NCBI GenBank assembly: GCA_964555735.1
Contig: CAZKTS010000127.1
Location: 1-39,002, forward strand
Length of the DNA stretch: 39,002 nucleotides
Direction: 5' to 3'
Source of the DNA: CAZKTS01 sp964555735
Lineage (GTDB): Bacteria > Actinomycetota > Acidimicrobiia > IMCC26256 > PALSA-555
The translations under genes and the position numbers were made by a program. How positions within the stretch are numbered: the stretch's first letter is position 1; each line of letters begins with the position of its first letter. Positions 1-9,019 of this stretch are shown here, in pieces. The notes under the pieces are model-generated. The model was not told where the DNA came from, made no database searches, and worked only from the letters and a program-made list of their open reading frames with translations.

Positions 1-638
1 ATCCACAGGGTCATCGCGAACGGGTGCTTGCCGTAGTCGGGCGACCCCTGTCCCGAGTGGTGGGTGATCGGCAGTTCCAGCTCCTCGCACGCACGCCACA
101 CCGGGTCGAGCACCGGGTCGTAGAGGGGCGGGATGTGGGTCGAGTCGTCGGGCCGACCCGGAAGCAGCACCCCACCCCGCAGGCCGTGCTCTGCGATCCA
201 GCGGATGTCCTCGACCGCGTCGTCGACGTCGTTCAGGAAGATCTGCCCGACGCCGGCACGTCGCTCGGGCGCGTTCGAACAGAAGTCGGCGAGCCACCGG
301 TTGTGGGCCCGGATGCCCGCGAGCCGCAGCTCGTACTGCTCGGGCGTGGGCGGCCGGGCGATCACGGCGCCGGTCGGGAAGAACGGCGGGACCGTGTTCG
401 GGAAGATGACCTCGCCCACCACCCCGTCGTCCTCGAGCTCCTGGAACCGGCGCTCGTCATCCCAGTTGCGGGTGCGCAGATGGCCGTGCAGGTCCTTGAA
501 CGGGTTCTTGTACCGGTTGCGCCATGCGTCGAACTCGTCGCGGTACTTCGGGTCGAGGTACTCGCGGTACTGCTCGTGACTGCCGCCGGCGTGCGTGTCG
601 GCCGAGAGCAGCGTGTAGTGGTCCGAGCCGTTCACCAT
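1..638 (-). CDS. Amidohydrolase family protein (3' end outside window)
   Basis: The minus strand reads an open frame from an ATG at 638 to the window edge, giving 212 residues without a stop. The N-terminus contains LLSADTHAG, the D-x-H type metal-binding start of amidohydrolase-2 (TIM-barrel) proteins. Further in, ITHHSGQGSPDYG fits the His-containing strand near the metal site. The family hydrolyses or decarboxylates cyclic or aromatic substrates; the substrate here cannot be told. It starts 7 bp after the stop of a second amidohydrolase, so it is probably co-transcribed with that gene and the MarR regulator upstream. The long plus-strand frames over this stretch are antisense shadows of GC-rich coding DNA. 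Confidence 0.85.
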   Translation of the reverse strand, partial: MVNGSDHYTLLSADTHAGGSHEQYREYLDPKYRDEFDAWRNRYKNPFKDLHGHLRTRNWDDERRFQELEDDGVVGEVIFPNTVPPFFPTGAVIARPPTPEQYELRLAGIRAHNRWLADFCSNAPERRAGVGQIFLNDVDDAVEDIRWIAEHGLRGGVLLPGRPDDSTHIPPLYDPVLDPVWRACEELELPITHHSGQGSPDYGKHPFAMTLW

Positions 639-645
639 CTCCCCC

Positions 646-1539
646 TCAGGCCGGGTCACCGGGCAGGTTGAACACGCGCAGCGCGTTGTTGCGCAGGAAC
701 TGCGGCCACACGTGATCGCGGAACGGTACGTCGGGCATCTCGGTGAAGATCCGCTCGAGCGAGAGGCCCATCGGGTAGTAGCCCGCGTACATGATCTTGT
801 CGGCACCGCGCGTGTTGGCGAAGTCGATGATCGCCTTCGGGTAGTACTTCGGGGCGAACGCCGAGGTCATGTAGTAGAGCCCGGGCCACTTGAGCATGAG
901 CTTGACCGCGTGCTCCTCCCACGGCTCCGCGCCGTGACGCATCACGAGCCGCAGCTCGGGGAAGTCGTAGCAGACCCGGTCGAAGAGCTCGACGTGCTGG
1001 CACGCCGACGGGAACCGCGGCCCCGCGATGCCCGCGTTCGCGATCACGGGGATGTCGAGCTCGACGCACGTCGCGTAGACGGCGTACATCTTCGGGTCGT
1101 CGACCGGCACCTGGGGCATGCAGCCCGACGGGAAGACGGTGACCGCCTTGATGTCGTACTTCTCCTTCGCCTTCCGGATCTTGCGGACCGCCCCCATGAC
1201 GTCGTTGGGGTCGACCTCGAGCGATGCGTGCGCGCGGCCCGGGTACCGCTTGTTCGCCTCCACCACCTGCTCGCCGTTGCCGAACAGGCCCTGCTCGACA
1301 CCGCACTTGTCCATCTCGGCGAAGGCTTCGTCGATCGGGTCCGACGTCTCGTCGCCCTTCGGCTTCGGGACGTCCTTGAACATGTACTCGGCCGGGAACT
1401 CGAAGTCTTCCTTGGTCTCGTCGTCCTTGATGCCGCGCATCAGGTACTCGTAGACCGCCTTCTTGTCGTGCATCGGGAAGCCGATCATCAGATCGATCGC
1501 CCCGATCCCCGTGAGGTCGATGTTCTTCGCGGAGCTCAT
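646..1539 (-). CDS. Amidohydrolase family protein
   Basis: A 297-residue protein of the amidohydrolase-2 superfamily. It has the family's barrel pattern: an early strand IGAIDLMIGFPMHD, a mid-protein strand IPVIANAG, then LRLVMRHGAEPWEE with the His typical of the last metal-side strands, and ADKIMYAGYYPMGLSLERI near the C-terminus. The classical N-terminal D-x-H is not obvious, because IDLMIGFP stands in its place, so metal binding may be altered. The ATG at 1539 overlaps the stop of the MarR gene (ATGA), indicating translational coupling. Together with the next gene it forms a pair of related amidohydrolases. A role in aromatic or cyclic compound breakdown is inference. Confidence 0.85.
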   Translation of the reverse strand: MSSAKNIDLTGIGAIDLMIGFPMHDKKAVYEYLMRGIKDDETKEDFEFPAEYMFKDVPKPKGDETSDPIDEAFAEMDKCGVEQGLFGNGEQVVEANKRYPGRAHASLEVDPNDVMGAVRKIRKAKEKYDIKAVTVFPSGCMPQVPVDDPKMYAVYATCVELDIPVIANAGIAGPRFPSACQHVELFDRVCYDFPELRLVMRHGAEPWEEHAVKLMLKWPGLYYMTSAFAPKYYPKAIIDFANTRGADKIMYAGYYPMGLSLERIFTEMPDVPFRDHVWPQFLRNNALRVFNLPGDPA

Positions 1540-2024
1540 GCACTCTCCTGGTCAACGAGGTTCGGGTACCGATGGGCGCGCAGGTCGTCGACGAGCCGAC
1601 CGAGCAGCCGCGCCAGGTCGTCGACGTCGGCGGGTGACCACTCGGCGAGCGCCTCGGCGACGTGCGCGTGGCCCGCCTCGGCGAGGCGGCGGCGTACCGC
1701 GCGACCCTTGGGCGTCGCGCGCACGAGTGTCACGCGCCGATCGTCGGGGTCGGTGCTGCGCACGAGCAGTCCGGTCTCCTCGAGCTGGCGCACCTGGCGC
1801 CCGACTGCCGACGGGTCCATGTGGGTCCCCCGGCCGAGCTCCCCGAGGGTGACCGGGCCGAACTCGTCGGCCTGGCTCAGGAGCGCGAACCCGGGCTGGC
1901 TGACCACGACGCCGGCGGCCGCGGCTCGTTCGGCGAACACCCGCCGGCTCGCGTGAAGCCGGAGCAGCGCCCCCAGGCTGCGCTGGAGATCGACGAGGGC
2001 GGTGGTGGGCTCCGGCGGCGGCAC
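1536..2024 (-). CDS. MarR family transcriptional regulator
   Basis: A 162-residue winged-helix regulator starting with GTG at 2024. It shows the MarR order: an N-terminal helix (TTALVDLQRSLGALLRL), then a recognition region LGRGTHMDPSAVGRQVRQLE at about residues 68-87 and the wing TGLLVRSTDPDDRRVTLV, followed by C-terminal dimerisation helices. DPDDRR is a hallmark of MarR wings. MarR proteins usually bind an aromatic or phenolic ligand and repress adjacent catabolic genes. Here the regulator is the first gene of an operon with two amidohydrolases and overlaps the next start by 4 bp. It is divergent from the kinase, so its operator is expected at 2025-2117. Confidence 0.88.
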   Translation of the reverse strand: MPPPEPTTALVDLQRSLGALLRLHASRRVFAERAAAAGVVVSQPGFALLSQADEFGPVTLGELGRGTHMDPSAVGRQVRQLEETGLLVRSTDPDDRRVTLVRATPKGRAVRRRLAEAGHAHVAEALAEWSPADVDDLARLLGRLVDDLRAHRYPNLVDQESA

Positions 2025-2117
2025 GGGGCGACCGTACCGGTAGTTGTTGGACTCAGTCAAAGAATCCCGGACCGCCGGGTGATCCGAACTCCTTCGATGG
2101 GTACGAAGGGTCAGGAG
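2025..2117. promoter_or_regulatory. Divergent promoter region between MarR operon and kinase
   Basis: This 93-bp gap separates the MarR start (minus) from the kinase start (plus). On the minus strand TTGACT, a good -35 match, lies about 35 bp upstream of the MarR GTG and is part of an imperfect dyad TTGACTGAGTCCAA (2048-2061). Such a dyad next to a MarR gene is a natural candidate operator. On the plus side, GAAGGG at 2105-2110 is a ribosome binding site for the ATG at 2118. No -10 element is convincing on either strand. Confidence 0.4.
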
Positions 2118-3479
<1,362 letters not shown>

Positions 3480-3503
3480 CGGGCGCCGCCCGCGCACCGC
3501 GCG

Positions 3504-4457
3504 TCAGCCGAGGCGCGCGCGGATCCACGCGCCGACGTCCTCGACGAAGCGGCTCGAGAGCGGGACGCCCGGGCGGTCGGGCAGCGACTCGCTCTGCCAC
3601 GGCAGGGCATGGCCCGCCGGCGACGCATACCGCACGGTGGTCGCAGGGTTGTCAGCCGGCATGGCCGCGACGAAGGCCTCGGCCATCGCCGGCGGCGTGA
3701 TCGGATCGGCTTCGCCGGTGACCACGAGCACCGGCACGCGGATGGACCCGGCCACGTCGGCGGCGAACTGGTCCGTCGGCAGCGGTGACGCCGGGATCGC
3801 GACGCGCGCGACGAGGCCGGACGACGACACCACGGGCTCCGGACGTCCGCCCGCCGCGCGGAGGAGCGCAACGCCGGCGCCGTACGAGTGGCCGACGAGG
3901 ACGACTCGGTCGGCGTGGACACCACCGACGTCGTCCGTGGCCGCGACCAGCGCGTCGATGTATCGAACGGTGTCGGCGTTCATGCCCGTGAAGGGCGGTG
4001 CATCGACGCAGTGGATCGCGTCCGCCGGGCAGCTGTCCTCGTCGTGCTCGTACCACGCCCCGAGAACGGCGATGAACCCCTCGTTCGCGAACCGCTGCGC
4101 GAGGTCCTCGTACATCCGGCGCAGCCCGTCACCGCCGGGGAGGATCAGCACGGTGATCGACGGCCGCTCGGCCGTGCCCACGGGTGGACGGTAGACGCCG
4201 AGCGTGACGTCGTAGCCGTCACCGGCTGGTGCTCGGTACCACTCCGCGGTGCCCGGCTCGCCGGCACCCACCGGCCGCTCGACGGGCGTCAGCCCCGACG
4301 GCAGCGTCGTCGACGGACCACGGGGCGCAACCGATGTCGCCGTTGGTCCCGGCCCGTCGGTCGACCGTTGCACGCCTGAGCCGCCGCACGCGGCGCTGAC
4401 GACGAGACCGGCAGCGAGCGCGATGATCGCCCACCGCCGCCGCCTCGACCGCTCCAT
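3504..4457 (-). CDS. Alpha/beta hydrolase lipoprotein (dienelactone hydrolase-like)
   Basis: A 317-residue exported hydrolase. The N-terminus has an Arg-rich start, a hydrophobic segment and the lipobox VSAAC (Cys24), so the protein is probably lipid-anchored on the outer face of the membrane. A Pro/Thr-rich linker follows. The alpha/beta hydrolase core starts near residue 100 (ITVLILPGGDG) and has the nucleophile elbow GHSYG (Ser191), the acid in TGEADPI (Asp251) and His283 in AGHALPW, a complete triad. The segment DSCPADAIHC (141-150) may form a disulfide. The substrate is unknown. It lies 108 bp downstream of the ferredoxin gene on the same strand and converges with the kinase gene. Confidence 0.85.
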   Translation of the reverse strand: MERSRRRRWAIIALAAGLVVSAACGGSGVQRSTDGPGPTATSVAPRGPSTTLPSGLTPVERPVGAGEPGTAEWYRAPAGDGYDVTLGVYRPPVGTAERPSITVLILPGGDGLRRMYEDLAQRFANEGFIAVLGAWYEHDEDSCPADAIHCVDAPPFTGMNADTVRYIDALVAATDDVGGVHADRVVLVGHSYGAGVALLRAAGGRPEPVVSSSGLVARVAIPASPLPTDQFAADVAGSIRVPVLVVTGEADPITPPAMAEAFVAAMPADNPATTVRYASPAGHALPWQSESLPDRPGVPLSSRFVEDVGAWIRARLG

Positions 4458-4565
4458 CGCCCCAACCCCAGCCTCGCGACCTTCATCAGCCTCGCAAACC
4501 TCGTCAGGAGGATGGCACGCGACCGAGCGCCGCGTGGTGTCACGTCGAGCGCGCCGGCGCCGCGC

Positions 4566-4907
4566 TCAGGTGCCGATGTCGGCGAAGACGAAGCGGTTGA
4601 GGTCGACGAAGTCGTGCTCGGCGCTCGGGACTCGATCGGCCGGGTAGATCGCGTCGACCGGGCACTCCGGGAGGCACGCGTCACACGACGTGCACTCGTC
4701 GGGGTTGATGTAGAGCATGGTGTCGCCGTAGAGGAAGCGCAGCTCCTCGTGCGCGGGATGGGTGTTGGCGACGTCGCCGTCGGCCGCGTCCCGGCTCGTG
4801 AGGGTGCTGTCGGTCAGCTCGTAGATGCACTGCACCGGGCAGACGTCGACGCAGGCCTTGTCCTTGGTGTCGATGCAGGGTGAGGTGATGACGTAGGGCT
4901 CGGCCAT
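4566..4907 (-). CDS. fdxA: 7Fe ferredoxin (FdxA-type) with internal insertion
   Basis: A 113-residue cytoplasmic electron carrier. The first cluster motif is Cys11-x7-Cys19-x3-Cys23-x3-Cys27 and the second Cys72-x2-Cys75-x2-Cys78-x3-Cys82-Pro. This matches [3Fe-4S][4Fe-4S] ferredoxins such as mycobacterial FdxA: the position that would give a fourth ligand to cluster one is Thr14, supporting a 3Fe cluster. Between Cys27 and the strand LYINPDEC there are about 28 extra residues (31-62) compared with the Azotobacter FdI layout, rich in Asp, Thr and His. Redox partners cannot be told from the neighbours. A stem-loop separates it from the upstream DUF2277 gene. Confidence 0.9.
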   Translation of the reverse strand: MAEPYVITSPCIDTKDKACVDVCPVQCIYELTDSTLTSRDAADGDVANTHPAHEELRFLYGDTMLYINPDECTSCDACLPECPVDAIYPADRVPSAEHDFVDLNRFVFADIGT

Positions 4908-4929
4908 GCCGGCGTCCTACCCGGCCGGC

Positions 4930-4977
4930 GCCCGCCTGATGCCTCGGCGGCCGAGCGGCGGCACCGATCAGGCGGGC
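4930..4977 (-). terminator. Stem-loop between DUF2277 and ferredoxin genes
   Basis: GCCCGCCTGAT (4930-4940) is perfectly complementary to ATCAGGCGGGC (4967-4977), an 11-bp stem. The enclosed 26 bases hold a second small hairpin, CTCGG-CGG-CCGAG. The outer arm overlaps the DUF2277 stop codon. No U-tract follows, so it is not a classic intrinsic terminator; it may act as a GC-type terminator, an attenuator or an mRNA end-protecting structure ahead of the ferredoxin start at 4907. Confidence 0.45.
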
Positions 4978-5246
4978 AGCGGCTCGAGGCCCAGGCGCGC
5001 GCGAACCTCGGGCCGTCGCAGCGGCGGCACGGTCTTGGGGGGCTGACGGCGGGCCGGCAGACGCTCGATCAGCGACTCGGTGATGTCGGCGATCTGGAGC
5101 GCCGCGGCACGCAGCTCGGCCTCGACGGCCGCGCTCGGCTTGCCGTAGCCCGTGACCTTGCGAACGTACTGATACGACGCGGCGTCGATCTCGTCGCGGG
5201 TGGCGGGAGGTTCGAGACCGCGGAGCTCGGTGATGTTCCTGCACAT
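4968..5246 (-). CDS. DUF2277 family protein
   Basis: A 92-residue protein that begins MCRNITELRGLEPPAT and continues with QYVRKVTGYGKPS, the recognisable signature of DUF2277. The family is small and cytoplasmic, common in actinobacteria and proteobacteria, and has no assigned reaction. The conserved Cys2-Arg-Asn start is intact, and the C-terminal part (PPKTVPPLRRPEVRARLGL) is basic. It follows a glycosyltransferase gene by 9 bp on the same strand, so co-transcription is likely, but a functional link is not implied. Confidence 0.85.
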   Translation of the reverse strand: MCRNITELRGLEPPATRDEIDAASYQYVRKVTGYGKPSAAVEAELRAAALQIADITESLIERLPARRQPPKTVPPLRRPEVRARLGLEPLPA

Positions 5247-5255
5247 GCGGCCAGC

Positions 5256-6092
5256 CTAGAGGGGGTCGGGCACCACCTCGGGCGCCCGCGGCGGCACCAC
5301 CATGTGCGCCAGCACCGACAGCTTCGGATGGGCACGGAAGGACCGCGCGAACGTCCGGCGGGCGGCGCGGCGCTCGCCGGCCTTCGCGTACAGGAGCGCA
5401 GCCCGGCGCAGCTGGAATGCACGCGCTTCCGGGTGGGCCGCGAAGTACTCGCGGTGCCACTCGACGACCGTCAAGCGGGACTCCGCGCGAACCACCGGCG
5501 CCTTCTGCCGCCGAGGACCGTCGTGGCGCCGGTAGTAGAGCCCGAACTCCGGCACCGTCGCGACCTCATGCGTCTGCACGGTGCGTACCCACCACTCGAC
5601 ATCCTCGGCGGAGCGGAGGCGCTCGTCGAACCGGAGCAGCGCGTCGCGGGCGACCGATGTCTGGCCCATGTTGGGCGCGAACCCCCGGAGCAGCGCGTCG
5701 GACACATCGCCGTCGAGGATCCGACCGGGTCGGCGCACACCGCCGAGGTAGTGCCCCCAGCAGATCACGACCGGCGCACGCTCGTGGCCCTCGCGCGCGA
5801 ACGCGAGCCGGTCGGGCGCATAGACGTCGTCGTCGTCGAGGAACACGACGAACCGGCCGCGCGCCTCCTCGATGCCGGTGTTGCGTGCCGCCGCGCTGCC
5901 ACCGTTCGTCTCCCGCCGAACGAGACGGACGCGGGGGTCGTCGGGCACCTCGACCGGGTTCGGGTCACCGTCGGCCACGACGATGCACTCGAAGTCGGGC
6001 TCGGACTGGCCGAGCACCGAGTCGAGCGCTGCCGCGAGCAGCGTCGGTCGTCCGTACGCCGGCACGATGACGGAGAAGAGCGGCGCCGCCAC
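5256..6092 (-). CDS. Family 2 glycosyltransferase (GT-A fold)
   Basis: A 278-residue glycosyltransferase transferring a sugar from a nucleotide donor. The N-terminal GT-A core starts FSVIVPAYGRPTLL, then CIVVADGDPNP, the insertion point GGSAAARNTGIEEA, and FVVFLDDDDVYAPDRL with the metal-binding DxD at about residue 95. ERLRSAEDVEWWVR near residue 165 supplies the likely catalytic acidic residue (ED). The Arg-rich C-terminal helices (AKAGERRAARRTFARSF) resemble those of cell-surface polysaccharide transferases that sit at the membrane. It lies 7 bp after another glycosyltransferase gene, suggesting joint action on one glycan. Confidence 0.88.
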   Translation of the reverse strand: MAAPLFSVIVPAYGRPTLLAAALDSVLGQSEPDFECIVVADGDPNPVEVPDDPRVRLVRRETNGGSAAARNTGIEEARGRFVVFLDDDDVYAPDRLAFAREGHERAPVVICWGHYLGGVRRPGRILDGDVSDALLRGFAPNMGQTSVARDALLRFDERLRSAEDVEWWVRTVQTHEVATVPEFGLYYRRHDGPRRQKAPVVRAESRLTVVEWHREYFAAHPEARAFQLRRAALLYAKAGERRAARRTFARSFRAHPKLSVLAHMVVPPRAPEVVPDPL

Positions 6093-6099
6093 GGCCAGC

Positions 6100-7050
6100 T
6101 CAGACCCGGAAGCGGCGGCGGACCATGTCGGGCGCGATCTTGGCGAGCTGCCAGCCCACCCAGGACCACGCCGAGTACCACCAGGCGATGCCGATCGCGG
6201 GCGGCACCTGCCAGGCCGAGAGACCGACGCGTCGACGGCCGCGCAGGATGCGACGGACCGTGCGCTTGAGGTCGGAGCCCAGCACTCGGAACGACTGCAG
6301 CAGTGACGTGCTCCGTGAGCGAAGCCGCGCGGTGAGCATCCGGTCGTGCCCGCGACAGATGGCGCGCTCGATCACGTAGCGCATGCCCTTCGGCCGCGGG
6401 TGCACCGTCTGCGCGCGCGGGTTGATCCACACCGTGATCCCCTCCGCCTCGAGGTCCAGGGCCAGGGTGTGGCACTGACCCCGGAACCGAGCGTCGCGCG
6501 GGAAGGGATGCGCGCGCGCGATGCCGGAACGGAACGCGACCGCATTGGCGGTGAAGTGCACGGTCGGCTGGAGCTCGAGCTCCGACTCGTCGGGCGGCGG
6601 CGGGAAGTTCCAGATCAACGCGAAGGCCTTGCCGCTGAGGTCGTCGTGCTCCGTGTAGACCGCGCCGCAGACCACCTCGACCGTCGGATCGTCGAACGGT
6701 CGGAGGAGCTCCCGCAACCACCCCGGCGTGATGGCGATGTCGCTGTCGACGAACACGACGATGTCGCCGCTCGACGCCGCCGCACCGATGTTCTTCTGCT
6801 CGTAGTAGCGCGTCGTCGGTGCCGGGAGGACGACGGAGGCGACCTCCGGCGGCATCGCGCTCCTGAGCATCCGCGTGACGTCGTCCGGGGAGATCACCTC
6901 CGTGTCGCACACCGCGATGACCTCGGTCGGCCGTCCGAGCTCGGCGATCTGCGCGCCGAGGACGTCGAGCATCCCCTGGGCGCGGTCGGCGCCGCCGACG
7001 ATCGCGTTGTCCCACTCCACCACGATCGAGAGCACCGGTCGGTCAGCCAT
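6100..7050 (-). CDS. Family 2 glycosyltransferase
   Basis: A 316-residue glycosyltransferase. The core starts LSIVVEWDNA, continues TEVIAVCDTE, then YYEQKNIGAAASSGDIVVFVDSDI with the DxD-type metal site (DSD), and the acceptor-side region VVCGAVYTEHDDLSG. The unusual WDN near the start and the 'DSDIAITPGWLREL' segment place it among mycofactocin- and exopolysaccharide-like GT2 proteins rather than simple rhamnosyltransferases; the exact donor is unknown. The C-terminus has Trp-rich amphipathic segments (IGIAWWYSAWSWVGWQL) that may dip into the membrane. I chose the ATG at 7050; an in-frame GTG at 7059 is possible. TACATT at 7065-7070 (minus) could be its -10 element. Confidence 0.85.
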   Translation of the reverse strand: MADRPVLSIVVEWDNAIVGGADRAQGMLDVLGAQIAELGRPTEVIAVCDTEVISPDDVTRMLRSAMPPEVASVVLPAPTTRYYEQKNIGAAASSGDIVVFVDSDIAITPGWLRELLRPFDDPTVEVVCGAVYTEHDDLSGKAFALIWNFPPPPDESELELQPTVHFTANAVAFRSGIARAHPFPRDARFRGQCHTLALDLEAEGITVWINPRAQTVHPRPKGMRYVIERAICRGHDRMLTARLRSRSTSLLQSFRVLGSDLKRTVRRILRGRRRVGLSAWQVPPAIGIAWWYSAWSWVGWQLAKIAPDMVRRRFRV

Positions 7051-7135
7051 GGCGGACACGGAATGTACCGGCGGGATCCATCCGCGTGTTTCGCCGTCGG
7101 GCGTACCATCGGTGGAGCGACTCGGGGGGCGACCG

Positions 7136-7939
7136 ATGGCGATCGAGAGCTACGTGATCCGCGGCGGCCTCGAGGGCCGGGAGCGGCTCCGGGTCCTCGC
7201 CCGGGTGATGTGGCCGACGACCGAGGCGCTGTTCGCCCGGGTCGGCGTCCCCGCCGATGCCCGCTGCCTCGATCTCGGCTGCGGCGGTGGCGATGTCTCC
7301 GTCGCCCTTGCGACCCTGGCGCCCGACGGCTCGGTGCTCGGCACCGATCTCGACGAGACCAAGCTGGCGATGGCGCGGGACGAGGCCGGTGCGGCGGGGC
7401 TCACCAATGTCTCGTTCGCAATCGACGACGTGATGGAGCCGAGCACCGACGACGCGCGCTTCGACGTCATCTACGCCCGCTTCTTGCTGACCCACCTCAC
7501 CGATCCGGCCCTCGCGCTGCGCACCATCGCCGGCCGGCTCGCACCGGGTGGCGTCCTGATGGTCGAGGACATCGACTTCCGGGGCCACTTCTGCGAGCCC
7601 GAGTGCGCGGCGTTCGATCGCTACGTGGACTGGTACACGCGGGCCGTGCAGGCGCGAGGCGCCGATCCGAACATCGGGCCGCGGCTGCCCGGTCTCCTCG
7701 CCGGAGCCGGGCTGGCCGACGTGGGCGTCAACGTGGTCCAGCCCGCCGGTCGCACCGGCGAGATCAAGCTCATCGCCGCGCTCACTCTGGAGGCCGTCGC
7801 GGACGCGGTGATCGGCGCCGGGCTCGCGTCGGCCGACGAGGTGGGCGACACCGTCGACGCGCTCTACGACTACGCGGCCACCGACGGCCTCATGAGCGTG
7901 CCGCGGATCGTGCAGTCGTGGGGGCGCAGCTACAGCTGA
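7136..7939 (+). CDS. Class I SAM-dependent methyltransferase
   Basis: A 267-residue methyltransferase. Motif I is CLDLGCGGGDVS at about residues 42-53, the S-adenosylmethionine-binding glycine loop, followed by the acidic ribose-binding end of strand two (VLGTDLDETKL). The later motif FDVIYARFLLTHLTDP matches UbiE/COQ5-like enzymes, and LAPGGVLMVEDIDF is the post-motif strand. A small molecule or lipid acceptor is likely but not identifiable. The ATG at 7136 is in frame with the domain. The upstream gap shared with the divergent glycosyltransferase contains TACCAT as a possible -10. Confidence 0.85.
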   Translation: MAIESYVIRGGLEGRERLRVLARVMWPTTEALFARVGVPADARCLDLGCGGGDVSVALATLAPDGSVLGTDLDETKLAMARDEAGAAGLTNVSFAIDDVMEPSTDDARFDVIYARFLLTHLTDPALALRTIAGRLAPGGVLMVEDIDFRGHFCEPECAAFDRYVDWYTRAVQARGADPNIGPRLPGLLAGAGLADVGVNVVQPAGRTGEIKLIAALTLEAVADAVIGAGLASADEVGDTVDALYDYAATDGLMSVPRIVQSWGRSYS

Positions 7940-7950
7940 CGCGCCGGCCG

Positions 7951-9006
7951 TCAGACGAGCGCGATCGTCCGGCCCGTGGTCTCCCGGTTCGCCATCGCCG
8001 TGATCGCCGCGGGGATGTCCTCGAAGCCGACGACGGAGCCGACGACCGCCCGCACGCGCCCGGCGAGCACGAGGTCGACGACCGAGCGGGTGATCTCCTC
8101 CCCCAGCTCTCGAGTGAGGAAGTTGAAGCCCATCGCCTGCTTCACGAAGCCCGCGACGTCGGGCGCCGCGTAGGCGAGGAGCACGCCGCAGAGCTTCAGG
8201 TTGCCCGCCGCCACCTGACGGGGGACGACGAACGGCTCGTCGGCCTTGGTCTTGTCGGACGCGAAGCCCATCATCAGGTAGCGGCCGTTGTAGGCGGTGC
8301 ACTTCATCGAGTCGGCCATCACCGCGTCACCGACGTTGTCGAAGACGACGTCGACGCCGCGGTTGTCGGTTGCCGCCATCACGATGTCGGCAAAGCTCTC
8401 GGTCCTGTAGTTGATGGCGACGTCGGCACCGAGCTCGCGACACAGCGCGACCTTCTCGTCGGTGCCGGCGGTGGCGAACACCCGGGCGCCAGCGTCGGCA
8501 GCGAGCTGCACCGCCGCCGAACCGGCACCGCCGGCCGCGGCATGCACGAGCACGGACTCCCCCGCCTGCAGGTCGGCCCGATCGAACAGACCGAGCCACG
8601 CCAGATGGAACGGGAAGTACAGCGCGGCAGCATCGGGCAGCGGGACCGTCTCGGGCATGTCGAACATGGAGATGGCCGGACAGATCACCTGCTCGGCGTA
8701 CCCGCCGATCGCCTGCTTGGGCATCGCCACCACGCGCTTGCCGGCCCACGACTCGGCGCCCGGACCGCAGGCGTCCACGACGCCCATGACCTCCATGCCG
8801 GGTGCGTACGGGAGCTCGGGCCGCACCATCATGTTGCCGCCGGTGATGCGCTCGAGGTCGTTGAGGTTGAGCGGGATCCCCTGCGCGCGCACCCGAACCT
8901 CGCCCGCCTCCGGCTCCGGGATCGGCACGGTGTCGAGTCGGAGCACGTCGAGGGGCTCGCCGTACTCGTGGACGCGCCACGCGCGCATGGTCGCGGCATC
9001 GCTCAC
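7951..9006 (-). CDS. NADPH:quinone oxidoreductase-like MDR protein
   Basis: A 351-residue medium-chain dehydrogenase/reductase. It has the GroES-like N-domain (EVRVRAQGIPLNLNDLERI, then APGMEVMGVV), the nucleotide loop HAAAGGAGSAAVQLA of the quinone-oxidoreductase branch, and VDVVFDNVGD. The catalytic and structural zinc ligands of alcohol dehydrogenases are absent, as expected for this branch, which reduces quinones, enones or acyl-CoA-like substrates with NADPH. The start is GTG at 9006, preceded by GAGGTGA in the short gap after the sulfotransferase stop; ATG at 8988 is the alternative. It is 13 bp downstream of the sulfotransferase, so the two are probably co-transcribed. Confidence 0.87.
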   Translation of the reverse strand: MSDAATMRAWRVHEYGEPLDVLRLDTVPIPEPEAGEVRVRAQGIPLNLNDLERITGGNMMVRPELPYAPGMEVMGVVDACGPGAESWAGKRVVAMPKQAIGGYAEQVICPAISMFDMPETVPLPDAAALYFPFHLAWLGLFDRADLQAGESVLVHAAAGGAGSAAVQLAADAGARVFATAGTDEKVALCRELGADVAINYRTESFADIVMAATDNRGVDVVFDNVGDAVMADSMKCTAYNGRYLMMGFASDKTKADEPFVVPRQVAAGNLKLCGVLLAYAAPDVAGFVKQAMGFNFLTRELGEEITRSVVDLVLAGRVRAVVGSVVGFEDIPAAITAMANRETTGRTIALV

Positions 9007-9019
9007 GCGGTCACCTCGC

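Noticed and set aside
24..671. Long plus-strand frame over the first amidohydrolase
   Set aside because: It is antisense to a convincing amidohydrolase; its protein is Arg/Val-rich with no domain.
1662..2117. Upstream extension of the kinase frame
   Set aside because: This part is antisense to the MarR gene, and the kinase start at 2118 has its own ribosome site.
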